Notes: generated by a model from the letters alone, not told the origin. 12,939 nucleotides of DNA from Candidatus Omnitrophota bacterium (GCA_015231685.1 JADGBA010000025.1:1-12939); one strand, 5' to 3'; counted from the stretch's first letter, positions 1 to 8,270 are shown. A program made the numbers and translations.

Positions 1-2505
1 GAACGAGAAAGACCGGAAAACACCCCCTATTTAAAAATCATTGTCACAAGACATCTATGGGCCAAAAATGGCGGGGCCTATTACAAATCGTTGCAGTCTC
101 TGATCCCGCCTGTACGGGAGGAGCTGCAATCCATACGGAAGCAGGCTTTAGAGCTTGTCATCAAAGAAAAGCGTTTGAATGAACTGATGGAGATGGGCCG
201 GGGTATTGAAGAGGAGTGGATGAAGATCGCCGGCGGAGGCATTGATCAGCAGCGTTCGATCCTAAAGTTGTTTTCAAAACTGATTCCGAATTACGTGAAC
301 TGTCATCGCGGTCTGACCGGACTGAAAGTGATAGAGCAGACAACCATCGAAGATTCGGATCTGGGCCGGAAGGAGGAATTGCTGCCTCTGGCGATTGAAA
401 CGTCGCGGCAGAATGAGCAGACGCTTCTCAAAATGTTCGGCGAAAAAATGCGGACATACAACGCACTGTATGCGCATATCAAAGAAACGAATTCGAACAT
501 GGAGAACGCTTTTGCGCAGTTGGACGGCACGTGCGAGGCATATGAAAGAGTGGTTTCTGAGACGGGGTGGGCGGTGCGAAGACAAACGCCGGAGAGCGAA
601 TTCTACGCCAGTCCCTTTACGGGTGAGCCGAGGGATGTGCTGGCGAAGGTCTTTTCACCAGCAAACTTTACCAGTCAGCTTGCGGACGCATTGAATAACG
701 GAGACTTTGCAGCGGCTGCGGAGCTTGTGGAAAAGTACCGTAAATTTCAATCCCGGACCGAAGAATTGAACAGTAAGTACACAAAGGCGCTTACCCACTT
801 CAAGTATTACGCCCAAATCCTTCGGTCGACGAACCTTTCCATTCTGTGGGATATGTCAGGCGCATCAAGACTGGAGTCCGCTCAGCTCAAAGTGCCTGCG
901 GTGAGTTCAAAGGATATGCAGATCGCGCAGGGCGGATTCACGCGGTATTTGGGCTGTTTTGAGACTGTGCCCGAGCTTCCCGCCGCGGAATTGCCGCCGT
1001 CATCGGCGGGCGGCAAAGCGCTCATGCTGTTTGACATTTGGGACATGATCGAAAAGGAAGGCGGATCCTGGGTGGATTTGGATGAGCTGTCTTTTGGCGG
1101 GAAGATCTCCGAGTTGACAAGGCAAATCAACGAAATCGCCTCTGAAAGCAGGCTCGAGGCGGCCGCCGGCAAGGTGCTGGAGCTTCTTGGCCGCATAAAA
1201 GGCGAGTGGCATGAAAAGAACGGCGGCTCCTCGGATCCCGGTCCGGACGGCGATTCTTTCGGAGCGCACGCGTTGTACAGACTTCACGATGCCCGCCTCA
1301 ATACGCGCAGCCTTGATCAGGTACCCGGAGGAGAAGTCGCGCTGACGGATTCAGATCTTATCGCGGGCGCCATGGAGATCACCGCGCGGCTTTCGGCGGT
1401 TGAGCGGATTCAGAAACTCCTGATCTCTGAAGACGGCGGCAGGACCTGGGCGGAGATCAAAAAGAGCCCGAACATCTCTTACCGGCTCTCGCCGGCCGCC
1501 GGTAAATCGTACCAGTTTCTTCTCAAAGTAAAGACAGTAAATTCGCAGGAAATCATCCTTCCGGTTTTTCCCAACATTAACGCGATCGCGTACCGAATTA
1601 TCACGTATGCTGATCTGGCGCAAGACGCGGTTGTAAAGCTGGCAGAGGCTTATGAGACGCAGAATGCGGCCGCGTTTGCCGATTTGATCTCCAGAGATTA
1701 TCTGGGCAACAGGGTCTTTCTTGAAGAAGGGGTCCGTTTTGATTTTGATATGTTCACGGATATTAGGCTGAGGATTTTTATTGATCGCATCGAAAAGCAC
1801 GCAGACCAATATGTCGCTGAAACCCAGTGGGAAAAGTCGCAAAGCCCGCGCCGTACAGGACAGCGGCAGAACACCACCGGAAAGACCGTGATGACGTTCC
1901 TGCTTGAGGACGGAAGATTCAAAATCCAGAACCTGCGCGGAAATTTGATTTACGCGACGCTTTCACCTGAAATCGCGGAGGCGAGCGGGCTGCCCCAGAA
2001 GGTTGTCGAAGCAATACGGGAAGCCAGGCTTGCGCGGGATCCGATCCAGCCCGGCGCGGGCGCGACAATAGACAGCGCGGAACCAAACAACAGCGCTTCA
2101 AACATTCAGGCCGGGACATTTACGCTGACTCAGCAGGAAGCCTTTCCAGGCACGATGGCCGGCTGGGCCCAGGGGTTCGTGTTTTCGTCCTATCAGGTAC
2201 AACCCTTACAGACAGGCCCCGACATCTCTCACGACTTCACCAAGTGGGACGGGAACCTTGAGGTAAGATCGGGCAACGGCATTGTCTCCCTGGGGGCTGT
2301 CGGCATCAACAGCGTGACGGAAGCGCCTGCTTTTGGTTACGCGAGCATGACGCAGCCGGTTGGCGAAGAGACCTGCGCGATCCGCCTTGGGGACGGTACT
2401 TACGCGCTCATCCAGCCCACCACATGGGTCTGGGGAGGGCCTTATCCGTACACGGCAACGTTTAGATATAAACACCAGAAGAACGGATCGCGGTCCTTTT
2501 TATAA
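1..2505 (+). CDS. Large uncharacterised protein with NTF2-like domain, 5' end outside window
   Basis: The frame is open from the first base, so the gene starts upstream. The TTG at 91 has no ribosome site and is not a credible start. The 834 visible residues (numbered from base 1) begin with about 250 mostly helical, charged residues that look coiled-coil prone. A middle part holds an Asp-box-like SEDGGRTW (476-483) inside a beta-rich stretch. Residues about 538-654 read like an NTF2/SnoaL-type fold: a helix LAQDAVVKLAEAYETQNAAAF, then strands ending in FLLEDGRFKIQNLRGNLIY. After a Pro/Gly linker the last 125 residues are beta-rich and end with a strand-like TYALIQPTTW...TATFRYKHQ. No catalytic motif is visible. 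The NTF2-like unit might bind a small ligand or serve as a scaffold. I do not recognise the family as a whole. The reading frame is intact, unlike several downstream genes. Confidence 0.75.
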   Translation, partial: ERERPENTPYLKIIVTRHLWAKNGGAYYKSLQSLIPPVREELQSIRKQALELVIKEKRLNELMEMGRGIEEEWMKIAGGGIDQQRSILKLFSKLIPNYVNCHRGLTGLKVIEQTTIEDSDLGRKEELLPLAIETSRQNEQTLLKMFGEKMRTYNALYAHIKETNSNMENAFAQLDGTCEAYERVVSETGWAVRRQTPESEFYASPFTGEPRDVLAKVFSPANFTSQLADALNNGDFAAAAELVEKYRKFQSRTEELNSKYTKALTHFKYYAQILRSTNLSILWDMSGASRLESAQLKVPAVSSKDMQIAQGGFTRYLGCFETVPELPAAELPPSSAGGKALMLFDIWDMIEKEGGSWVDLDELSFGGKISELTRQINEIASESRLEAAAGKVLELLGRIKGEWHEKNGGSSDPGPDGDSFGAHALYRLHDARLNTRSLDQVPGGEVALTDSDLIAGAMEITARLSAVERIQKLLISEDGGRTWAEIKKSPNISYRLSPAAGKSYQFLLKVKTVNSQEIILPVFPNINAIAYRIITYADLAQDAVVKLAEAYETQNAAAFADLISRDYLGNRVFLEEGVRFDFDMFTDIRLRIFIDRIEKHADQYVAETQWEKSQSPRRTGQRQNTTGKTVMTFLLEDGRFKIQNLRGNLIYATLSPEIAEASGLPQKVVEAIREARLARDPIQPGAGATIDSAEPNNSASNIQAGTFTLTQQEAFPGTMAGWAQGFVFSSYQVQPLQTGPDISHDFTKWDGNLEVRSGNGIVSLGAVGINSVTEAPAFGYASMTQPVGEETCAIRLGDGTYALIQPTTWVWGGPYPYTATFRYKHQKNGSRSFL

Positions 2506-2618
2506 GGAGGCGGGACTTCTTCGGGCTTTTTTCAGTGTTTCAGGACCGCAGCCGGCGAACCCCGGAAAACTCCTTCTACCAAAGATTGTGTTAACGCGGT
2601 TCTCAAAAAAAAGGCTGA

Positions 2619-2646
2619 TTGATTTATGCAATACGAGCGTTAGAAT
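2619..2646 (+). promoter_or_regulatory. Candidate sigma70-type promoter before the U32 remnant
   Basis: TTGATT (2619-2624) and TAGAAT (2641-2646) are separated by 16 bases. They match the -35 consensus at 4 of 6 and the -10 consensus at 5 of 6. The site lies in the 281-base gap between the large protein and the U32 remnant, about 140 bases before its ATG. The rest of the gap is A/T-runs and short G/C stretches with no gene or clear terminator that I can see. Confidence 0.3.
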
Positions 2647-2786
2647 TGCGGCATAGGCTGCGCGATCGCCGTGTTGTGAATTTTTTTAAAAATATCTTTC
2701 GGCGATGTCGAAGCGGAAGAAGGGGCCTTCCCGCCGCCGGTGATTCACGAATCAATTCAAGGGGTCTTCGGAAGCGGGATTCATAA

Positions 2787-3552
2787 ATGAAAATGTCCGT
2801 CGCCACAAATTTTGATGACGTTCTCCTGGACCGCATCGCGGGATACCCGGTGGAGGATGTTTACGGAAAACTTTCGCGTGATGCGGTCGGTGGTGGAAGG
2901 GCCGCTTTTTCCACCCAGGGGATCAGCCCCGCCAGACTCAAGGCGCACGTCGCGCATGCGCACCGCCGGGGCATCAAATTCAATTACCTCCTCAATTCAG
3001 TGTGCATGGGTAATCGCGAGTGGACGCGCGCGGTATACGCCGGATCCGAAAGCTCCTTGATTGGCTCGAGGGAATCGGGGTTGATTCCGTGGCTGTTTCA
3101 ACGCCCTATCTCGCCGAAATCGTCAAAAAGCGCTACCCGAACTTTTTCTTAAAAATAGGGATTTACGCCAATATCGACAGCCCTGATCGCGCGCGTTACT
3201 GGGAGGGGATGGGCGCCGGAATGCTGGTGCTTGAGTCATTTTCTATCAACCGGAATTTTGCGGTGTTGGCGGCCATCCGCAAAGCGGTGTCGTGCCGGCT
3301 TCAGCTTATCACCAATTTTACGTGTCTCTCGCGCTGCCCCATGCAGCCTTATCACATGACGGGCCTCTCCCACGGCTCTTCATCAAGCGATAATGCAGCT
3401 TTCGTGGACTACTGTGTCTTCAAATGCACCTATTGGCTCCTCAAGGACCCGTCGCAACTGATTAAATCCCAGTGGATCCGGCCTGAGGACATTCCGGAGT
3501 GCAAAAAAATTTGGCTGGCAGCTTCAGTATCTTTTTTCTTTTTTGGGAGGGC
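2787..3552 (+). pseudogene. U32 peptidase-family protein (4-Cys Fe-S type), frameshifted and 3'-truncated
   Basis: The translation starts MKMSVATNFDDVLLDRIAG at ATG 2787 and runs to NYLLNSVCMGNREWTR near 3029. The same protein then resumes in the -1 frame as GIRRIRKLLDWLEGIGVDSV, with one base missing in the GCGCGC tract around 3027-3031. It continues through YLAEIVKKRYP, INRNFAVLAAIRKAV and SQWIRPEDI to about 3495. Two C-x3-C pairs (CLSRC and CVFKC) match the four cysteines that bind a 4Fe-4S cluster in UbiU/UbiV-like U32 proteins. U32 members act in rRNA or tRNA hydroxylation, ubiquinone synthesis or putative proteolysis; the role here is unknown. The expected C-terminal portion after RPED is missing, and the sequence passes into a methyltransferase remnant. 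The exact 3' limit (about 3500-3552) is uncertain. Only a weak ribosome site precedes the ATG; a second ATG lies at 2793. Confidence 0.8.
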
Positions 3553-3804
3553 GCGTGCATTATTCGGAAATCGCGCCACGCTCTGGTCATCAACGATCTG
3601 CTCAGGTCCCGAGTTTCCTATTGTCTATGTCAGGTGTTGACCCGATTTGTCGGCGGGGCGGCCTCGCGTCACGACGCGCTGCTGTCTATCCGTAAAGGAT
3701 TTGTTCCGGATGAGCTGAGAGAGCAGTTGGACGCGATCGGTATCCAGGGTGTGATTCAAAAAAAATTTATTGGCAGGATTCTATCGGTCGTCTACAAAAC
3801 GTGA
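3553..3804 (+). pseudogene. C-terminal remnant of a class I SAM-dependent methyltransferase
   Basis: In a third frame relative to the two U32 pieces, about 84 residues end at TGA 3802-3804. They contain RHALVINDLLRSRVSY, LTRFVGGAASRHDALLSIRKGF, VPDELREQLDAIGI and a final strand-like FIGRILSVVYKT. This resembles the tail of class I methyltransferases: the late strand with V-x-N-D-L-x-R-S, a helix with LTR, RHDxxLSIRxxF, then a helix and a last strand. The SAM-binding N-terminal two thirds, including the glycine loop, are absent, so it cannot be active. It abuts the truncated U32 gene, so a deletion probably joined two formerly separate genes. The family assignment rests on pattern recall of a short piece; the fragment status is much surer than the family. 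Confidence 0.6.
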
Positions 3805-3808
3805 CAAG

Positions 3809-3837
3809 TTGACCGGCTCACGTTCCGCCTGTATCCA
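3809..3837 (+). promoter_or_regulatory. Weak promoter candidate before the thiol peroxidase gene
   Basis: TTGACC (3809-3814; 5 of 6 to the -35 consensus) is followed after 17 bases by TATCCA (3832-3837; only 3 of 6 to the -10 consensus). It sits about 100 bases before the GTG start of the peroxidase gene, in the only gap available for a promoter after the pseudogene. The -10 is poor, so this is a suggestion. Confidence 0.2.
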
Positions 3838-3923
3838 ATATCATGGATTTCCCGATGTTTGCCGATCGTTCCGGATGTTAGCATTTGTTCAGGTTCGCGA
3901 GGCCGTATTCATTAACCCAAAAC

Positions 3924-3930
3924 AAGGAGG
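3924..3930 (+). promoter_or_regulatory. Strong Shine-Dalgarno site that fixes the GTG start at 3936
   Basis: AAGGAGG lies five T residues before GTG 3936. The reading frame is open further upstream, but only here do a strong ribosome site and the expected family N-terminus (F-K-G-x-x-L close to the start) coincide. Confidence 0.8.
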
Positions 3931-3935
3931 TTTTT

Positions 3936-4451
3936 GTGAAAAAGCGTCAAACCACTTTTAAAGGCAAACCGCTTGACCTGGCGGGGGGCGAGATAGGCGG
4001 AGGACAAAAGATTCCTGAAGGCACATTGTGGAACAAGGACCTTGAGGGCATAAAGACTCATCAGTGGTCGGGCAAAACGAGGATCATAGCGACGCTGCCT
4101 TCCGTGGATACGTCGGTGTGCGCGTGTGAGGCCCGGGCATTGGCCGAACGGGCGTCCGAGCTTTCCGGGGAGGTCGACTTCATCGCCGTCAGCATGGATT
4201 TGCCCTTTGCCCAGCAGCGCTTTCGGGAAAGCGCCGGCCTTGAGTCCGTGCATTTTTTGTCCGACCACAAAACAGGCGCTTTTGGACAAAAGCTCGGGGT
4301 GCTGATCAATGATCTCCGGCTTCTATCCAGGGCGGTTTTTGTTGTCGATCGCGGGGACGTTGTTCGGCATGTGGAATATGTCAAAGAGATGACGGATCAG
4401 CCGGATTACACGGCGCTCTACGCGGCCTTGCAAAGCGCTTCTGGAGTCTGA
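3936..4451 (+). CDS. tpx: Thiol peroxidase (Tpx-type peroxiredoxin), atypical cysteines
   Basis: The 171-residue product is the usual size for Tpx, a thioredoxin-dependent peroxidase that reduces H2O2 and alkyl peroxides. Family marks in order: FKGKPLDLAGG (8-18), the active-site loop PSVDTSVC (55-62) with peroxidatic Cys62 and Thr59, SMDLPFAQQRF (86-96), RAVFVVDR, and a C-terminal EMTDQPDYTALYAAL. In classical Tpx (E. coli Cys61/Cys95) the resolving cysteine follows RF. Here that place is Arg97, while a second cysteine, Cys64, sits two residues after the peroxidatic one (C-A-C). The enzyme may therefore work as a 1-Cys type or use Cys64. No signal peptide is visible, so it is probably cytoplasmic. 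It precedes a disulfide-reductase-like flavoprotein by 136 bases, suggesting a shared redox-defence role. The start is GTG, supported by AAGGAGG. Confidence 0.9.
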   Translation: MKKRQTTFKGKPLDLAGGEIGGGQKIPEGTLWNKDLEGIKTHQWSGKTRIIATLPSVDTSVCACEARALAERASELSGEVDFIAVSMDLPFAQQRFRESAGLESVHFLSDHKTGAFGQKLGVLINDLRLLSRAVFVVDRGDVVRHVEYVKEMTDQPDYTALYAALQSASGV

Positions 4452-4587
4452 GTCTGGGGGGAGAAAGCTTTCGCGGCGGAACCTGGGGGAAGCTGAGCGA
4501 TTCGTCTGAAGAGAGCGCTGGGAGGTGTTTTTTGGTCTTAATGGGGAGGCGCGGCGTGGTTGGAGCGGTGCCCGCGCGGATACACAC

Positions 4588-5991
4588 GTGAAGACCGTTA
4601 AGGTCGATGTCGCTGTGATTGGTGCCGGAACAGCCGGTCTTACGGCCCGCCGCACGGCCGAAAAGGCGGGCGCTTCAACTGTTATTGTGGATCCGGGTCC
4701 GTTTGGCACGACCTGCGCGCGTACCGGATGCATGCCTTCAAAGCTTCTTATCGCGGCGGCCGGCATGGCCGAAGCGTCACGCCGGAGCGAAGAGCTGGGC
4801 GTCTTTAACCGCGTTGTTGTCCGGGGCCGTGATGTTATGGGGCGCGTCCGCCGTGAGAGGGACCGGTTTGTGGCGTTTGTCATGGATGACATTCATGACT
4901 TGAAAAACAAAAAACTTCTGATCGAGGAGAAGGCTGAGTTCGCGGAAGCCGGCGTTTTAAGGGCCGGCTCCTGGCGGATTGAAGCCGGCTCGATTGTTGT
5001 CGCCTCCGGATCCGAGCCCTTTATCCCTCCGGTTTATCGTGAGTTGGGAAACATGGTGATGACCCACGAGAATTTTTTTGATATGGAGGATCTTCCCGGA
5101 AGCGTTCTGGTTGTAGGCGCGGGCCTTGTGGGGCTTGAGCTGGGGCAGGCGCTTCATCGTCTGGGAGTCCGCGTCAGGGTATTGGGTCTTCAGGGGAGGG
5201 TGGGTTTTTTGAAGGACTCCGGTCTCAAGGACGAGGCGGCGGGGATTTTGAACCGGGAATTTCCGGTTCATACGGAACACAAACTATTGGAAGTTCGGAA
5301 ACACCATACAGGCGTGCGTATCCGTTTTGAGGACGAGAGAGGCGATGTCCGTGAGGACGTTTTTGAAAGGGTGCTATGCGCAGCCGGCCGCAAGCCCCGT
5401 TGGAGCGGTCTTTGTCCCGAGAAGGCCGGGATCAGTCTCAACGAAAAGGGTCTCCCCGAAATCTGCACGCGGACTCTGCATATCAAGGACACCCGAGTTT
5501 TTGCGGCCGGTGACGTCAACGGCATCCGCCCGGTATTGCATGAAGCGTCCCTTGAAGGACGTGTCGCCGGCAATAATGCCGCCAGTTTTCCTGAGATGCG
5601 GGGCGTGAATCCCAAAACAGCTCTGAACATACTTTTTACGGATCCGCAGATGGCTTCGGTGGGTGATGTGCCTGAACCGGCGGATTCAGGCATTGCCGTT
5701 GCGGGAGTCTCGTTCGCCTCCCAGGGCAGGTCGAGGATCATGAATGAGAATCGCGGGAGAATCCTGTTGTACGCGGATCGTGCTACCGGGACCCTCAGAG
5801 CCGCGGAACTCGTCACCCCTCGCGCTGAACACCTGGCGCATGAAATCGCCTGGATGATCGGGAGCAATGCCGGAGTCGGGGAGCTGCTCTCTCGGCCTTT
5901 TTATCATCCGACTTTTGAGGAGGGGCTTCATACGGCTCTGGAGAACCTGCATGAGGCTCTTTTCCGTAACGGACAACACGGGGACGCTTAG
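4588..5991 (+). CDS. Pyridine nucleotide-disulfide oxidoreductase (mercuric reductase/lipoamide dehydrogenase-like)
   Basis: A 467-residue class I flavoprotein disulfide reductase. The FAD-binding GxGxxG is at residues 12-17 (VIGAGTAGL). The redox disulfide is Cys43/Cys48 in GTTCARTGCMPSK. The NAD(P)H-binding GxGxxG is at 177-182 (VVGAGLVGLELG). A second FAD contact reads RVFAAGDVNG. The C-terminal interface domain ends with YHPTFEEGL, where His440 and Glu445 form the usual catalytic pair. Length and motif order are complete, so it should transfer electrons from NAD(P)H to a disulfide, but the substrate cannot be read from sequence. There is no C-terminal Cys-Cys as in true MerA, so mercuric reductase activity is doubtful. 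GTG 4588 is preferred because it gives the family-typical MKTVKVDVAVIG start. GTG 4525 would add 21 unrelated residues and lies directly on a GGGAGG with no spacer. Confidence 0.85.
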   Translation: MKTVKVDVAVIGAGTAGLTARRTAEKAGASTVIVDPGPFGTTCARTGCMPSKLLIAAAGMAEASRRSEELGVFNRVVVRGRDVMGRVRRERDRFVAFVMDDIHDLKNKKLLIEEKAEFAEAGVLRAGSWRIEAGSIVVASGSEPFIPPVYRELGNMVMTHENFFDMEDLPGSVLVVGAGLVGLELGQALHRLGVRVRVLGLQGRVGFLKDSGLKDEAAGILNREFPVHTEHKLLEVRKHHTGVRIRFEDERGDVREDVFERVLCAAGRKPRWSGLCPEKAGISLNEKGLPEICTRTLHIKDTRVFAAGDVNGIRPVLHEASLEGRVAGNNAASFPEMRGVNPKTALNILFTDPQMASVGDVPEPADSGIAVAGVSFASQGRSRIMNENRGRILLYADRATGTLRAAELVTPRAEHLAHEIAWMIGSNAGVGELLSRPFYHPTFEEGLHTALENLHEALFRNGQHGDA

Positions 5992-6024
5992 ACTGGGAAT
6001 CGCCGCAAAAAGGGGAATACAAAA

Positions 6025-7993
6025 GTGGTCACGACAAAAAAGGATCCGGTATGCGGCATGGACGTTGATGAGCGGACCGGAAAAAAAATTGAGGCAGAAG
6101 GCGACACGCATTACTTTTGCAGTGATCGATGCCGGGACAAGTTTGTGCAGGGCCATCAGAAGGCATCCCGAAGCAATAGTGGGCGGAAGCCTTCCGCGTC
6201 GGAAGGGACGCGATATTCCTGCCCCATGCACCCGGAAGTTAAACAGAATCATCCGGGCGACTGTCCGAAGTGCGGAATGGCTCTGGAGGCGGAGAACCCC
6301 ATAGGGGGGGGGAGTGAGGAGAATGGGGAGAAAAGCGGGGAGATAGGAACGCTTTCCCGTAAATTCCGGACAGGACTCATTCTAGGGCTTCCGGTTGTGC
6401 TTCTGGCCATGGAGGAAATGATCCCCGCCGTTCGATTCGAATTTATTTCTCACAGCGTATCAGGATGGATACAACTCGTTTTGGCAACGCCGGTTATTTT
6501 TTGGGCCGGCGGATTTTTCTTTGTCCGTGCCTGGCGTTCTGTTGTGAATCGAAGCCCCAATATGTTCACCCTTATCGCTATGGGCGTGGGCGCCGCGTAT
6601 TTTTATAGTGCGGCAGCGGTTCTTTTTCCGCAAATGTTCCCTGAGTCCTTAAAAGAGCATGGGAGGCTGGGACTGTATTTGAGGCGGGTGTGGTGATTAC
6701 TGTGCTGGTCATTTTGGGCCAATATCTGGAGGCCAGGCCCAGCGCAGCCGGGCCCCCATCCAGGGGATGGCGGATAAAGTGGCGGGTTTTTTTGTGCCCA
6801 TCGTCATTGTTATTGCCGTCCTGGCCTTTATCATTTGGGCGTTATGGGGTCCGCAGCCGTCGCTGGCTTATGCCCTGGTGAATGCCATTGCCGTATTGAT
6901 TATCGCCTGCCCCTGCGCGTTGGGATTGGCCACGCCCATGTCCATCATGGTCGGTGTCGGACGGGGGGCCCAATCAGGCATATTGATCAAAAACGCCGAA
7001 GCCATCGAAAAAACCGAGAAGATCACGCATGTGTTGACGGACAAGACCGGAACGCTGACGGAAGGAAAACCGCGTGTTACAGCCGTTGAGCCGGCGGAAG
7101 ATATTGATTAAGAAGCGCTTCTTTCGGTGGCCGGTTCCTTGGAGCAGCCAAGTGAGCATCCGCTGGCCCGCGCCGTGCTCGACTACGCCAAAGAAAAACA
7201 AGCCGCCCTTAAAGACATCGGGGATTTTGATTCCGTGACCGGCGGAGGGGTCAAGGGGAAGCTGGAGAACCATGAGGTGTGTTTGGGGAAACAAAAATTT
7301 ATCGCCAGCTTCGGGGTGAATTTGCGTCATGGTTTGCAGGACAAGGCGGTGGCCATGCAGGAGAGGGCGCAGACGGTGGTTTGGGTGGCGCGCGACAAGA
7401 AGGTGCTTGGTATTCTCGGGATTTCCGATCCAATCAAAAACAGCACGTCTTCCGCCATCCGGGAGCTCCACAATCTCGGACTCAAGGTGATAATGCTGAC
7501 AGGTGATAATCAAAAGACAGCCCAGGCGATCGCCAAAGAACTCAACATTGACGATGTCAGGGCCGGGTTGGAGCCGCGGGACAAGCAGGAAATCGTCAAA
7601 GAACTGACCAAAAATGGCGCCCTCGTCATGATGGCGGGAGACGGCATCAATGACGCGCCGGCATTGGCGCAGGCGGAGGCCGGAGTGGCGATGGGCACAG
7701 GGACGGATGTTGCCATCGAGAGCGCGGGAATCACATTGGTGAAAGGGGATTTGAACGGAATCGTCAAAGCGGTAAGACTCAGCCGGTCCGCCATGCGGAA
7801 CATCCGGCAGAATTTTTTCTTTGCCTTTGCCTTTACCTATAACGCGATAGGTATTCCGATTGCCGCCGGTATTTTGTACCCGGTTTTTGGGTTGCTGCTT
7901 AACCCGATGATCGCGGGAGCGGCGATGAGTTTCAGTTCGGTGTCTGTTGTCGGTAATTCTTTGAGGTTACGGGCCACCTCTTCTCCCGCCTAA
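6025..7993 (+). pseudogene. copA: Copper-exporting P1B-type ATPase (CopA-like), inactivated
   Basis: From GTG 6025 (AAGGGG site upstream), a YHS domain (DPVCGMDV...HYFCSDRC) is followed by an HMBD (YSCPMHPEV...DCPKCGM), a Gly/Glu-rich linker and the first membrane helices. At 6679-6681 one base is missing: YLRRVW-stop replaces YFEAGVVITVLVILGQ, which resumes in the -1 frame. At about 6732-6740 LEA is joined to AQRSRAPIQ in another frame. This removes roughly 110 codons that normally hold the actuator domain and its TGE motif. The rest keeps IIACPCALGLATP (Cu site CPC), the phosphorylation motif DKTGTLTEGKP, SEHPLA, MLTGDN, AGDGINDAP, and the TM7/TM8 Cu(I) residues (YN and M-SS). TAA at 7109-7111 interrupts the frame between VEPAEDID and EALLSVAG. 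Without the actuator no pump cycle is possible. Open pieces are 6025-6696, 6690-6881 (a mixed frame), 6767-7111 and 7127-7993. Copper(I) export is the family role. Confidence 0.92.
6679..6740 (+). other. Frameshift and deletion junction in the copA remnant
   Basis: Two lesions lie within about 60 bases. At 6679-6681 a Phe codon has lost one base, ending the first frame at 6696. At 6732-6740 the sequence goes from the end of the second membrane hairpin (GQYLEA) to the start of the third (AQRSRAPIQGMADKVAG). The actuator domain is lost and the frame moves from position class 0 to class 2. The local GGCCAGGCCCAG has short repeats that could have guided the deletion. Confidence 0.8.
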
Positions 7994-8076
7994 AGGGGAG
8001 AGCGCCCCGCCATCTTCTGGTGGACCGGGGAGCAGGCTTGTACATATGCCCCTGGATGTGTCGACAGTAGTGTTTT

Positions 8077-8094
8077 CCCTAATCCGAATTAGGG
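8077..8094. repeat. Inverted repeat CCCTAAT-N4-ATTAGGG
   Basis: A perfect 7-base dyad with a CCGA centre: arms 8077-8083 and 8088-8094. It lies about 20 bases upstream of the candidate -35 of the sulfur operon. That position suits an operator or activator site. A second small dyad, GGGT-TAT-ACCC (8092-8102), overlaps its right edge. Confidence 0.5.
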
Positions 8095-8109
8095 TTATAC
8101 CCCATTCCG

Positions 8110-8136
8110 AAATTGTCTCCTTCGGCGCGACAATTT
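8110..8136. repeat. Inverted repeat AAATTGTC-N11-GACAATTT overlapping the promoter candidate
   Basis: A perfect 8-base dyad with an 11-base spacer: arms 8110-8117 and 8129-8136. It covers the candidate -35 and the spacer up to the -10. This is the geometry expected for a dimeric repressor site. As RNA it could also be a short stem-loop. Confidence 0.5.
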
Positions 8137-8141
8137 ATATC
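8113..8141 (+). promoter_or_regulatory. Candidate sigma70-type promoter of the sulfur operon
   Basis: TTGTCT (8113-8118) and TATATC (8136-8141) are separated by 17 bases, each matching 4 of 6 consensus bases. The site is inside the 8-base inverted repeat and next to the 7-base one, which supports regulated transcription. Transcription would start near 8148 and leave a leader of about 275 bases before ATG 8424. Confidence 0.35.
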
Positions 8142-8270
8142 GTACACAAGGCCGCATTGAGGCGGTTTAGCATACGAACAGATATGGAAAAATTTCTTGC
8201 CTGGACGGCATCTATGAAGCGCGAAGAGCAAAATTTGAACAAGGGAGAGGTTTCCTGTCCACGCGCCTTC

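Noticed and set aside
91..93. TTG as the start of the first gene
   Set aside because: The frame stays open to base 1 with protein-like sequence and there is no ribosome site before the TTG, so the gene most likely begins upstream of the window.
1351..1842. 163-codon open frame on the - strand
   Set aside because: It is opposite the large NTF2-containing protein, with no ribosome site and no recognisable motif.
2506..2540. Terminator after the large protein gene
   Set aside because: A T6 run is present, but no G/C stem precedes it, so an intrinsic terminator cannot be supported.
4463..4472. Perfect palindrome GAAAGCTTTC between tpx and the flavoprotein gene
   Set aside because: A single 10-base palindrome without a nearby promoter or partner site is expected by chance.
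4323..4892. 189-codon open frame on the - strand
   Set aside because: It is opposite the end of tpx and the start of the flavoprotein gene. Ser/Arg/Pro-rich composition is typical of a shadow frame.
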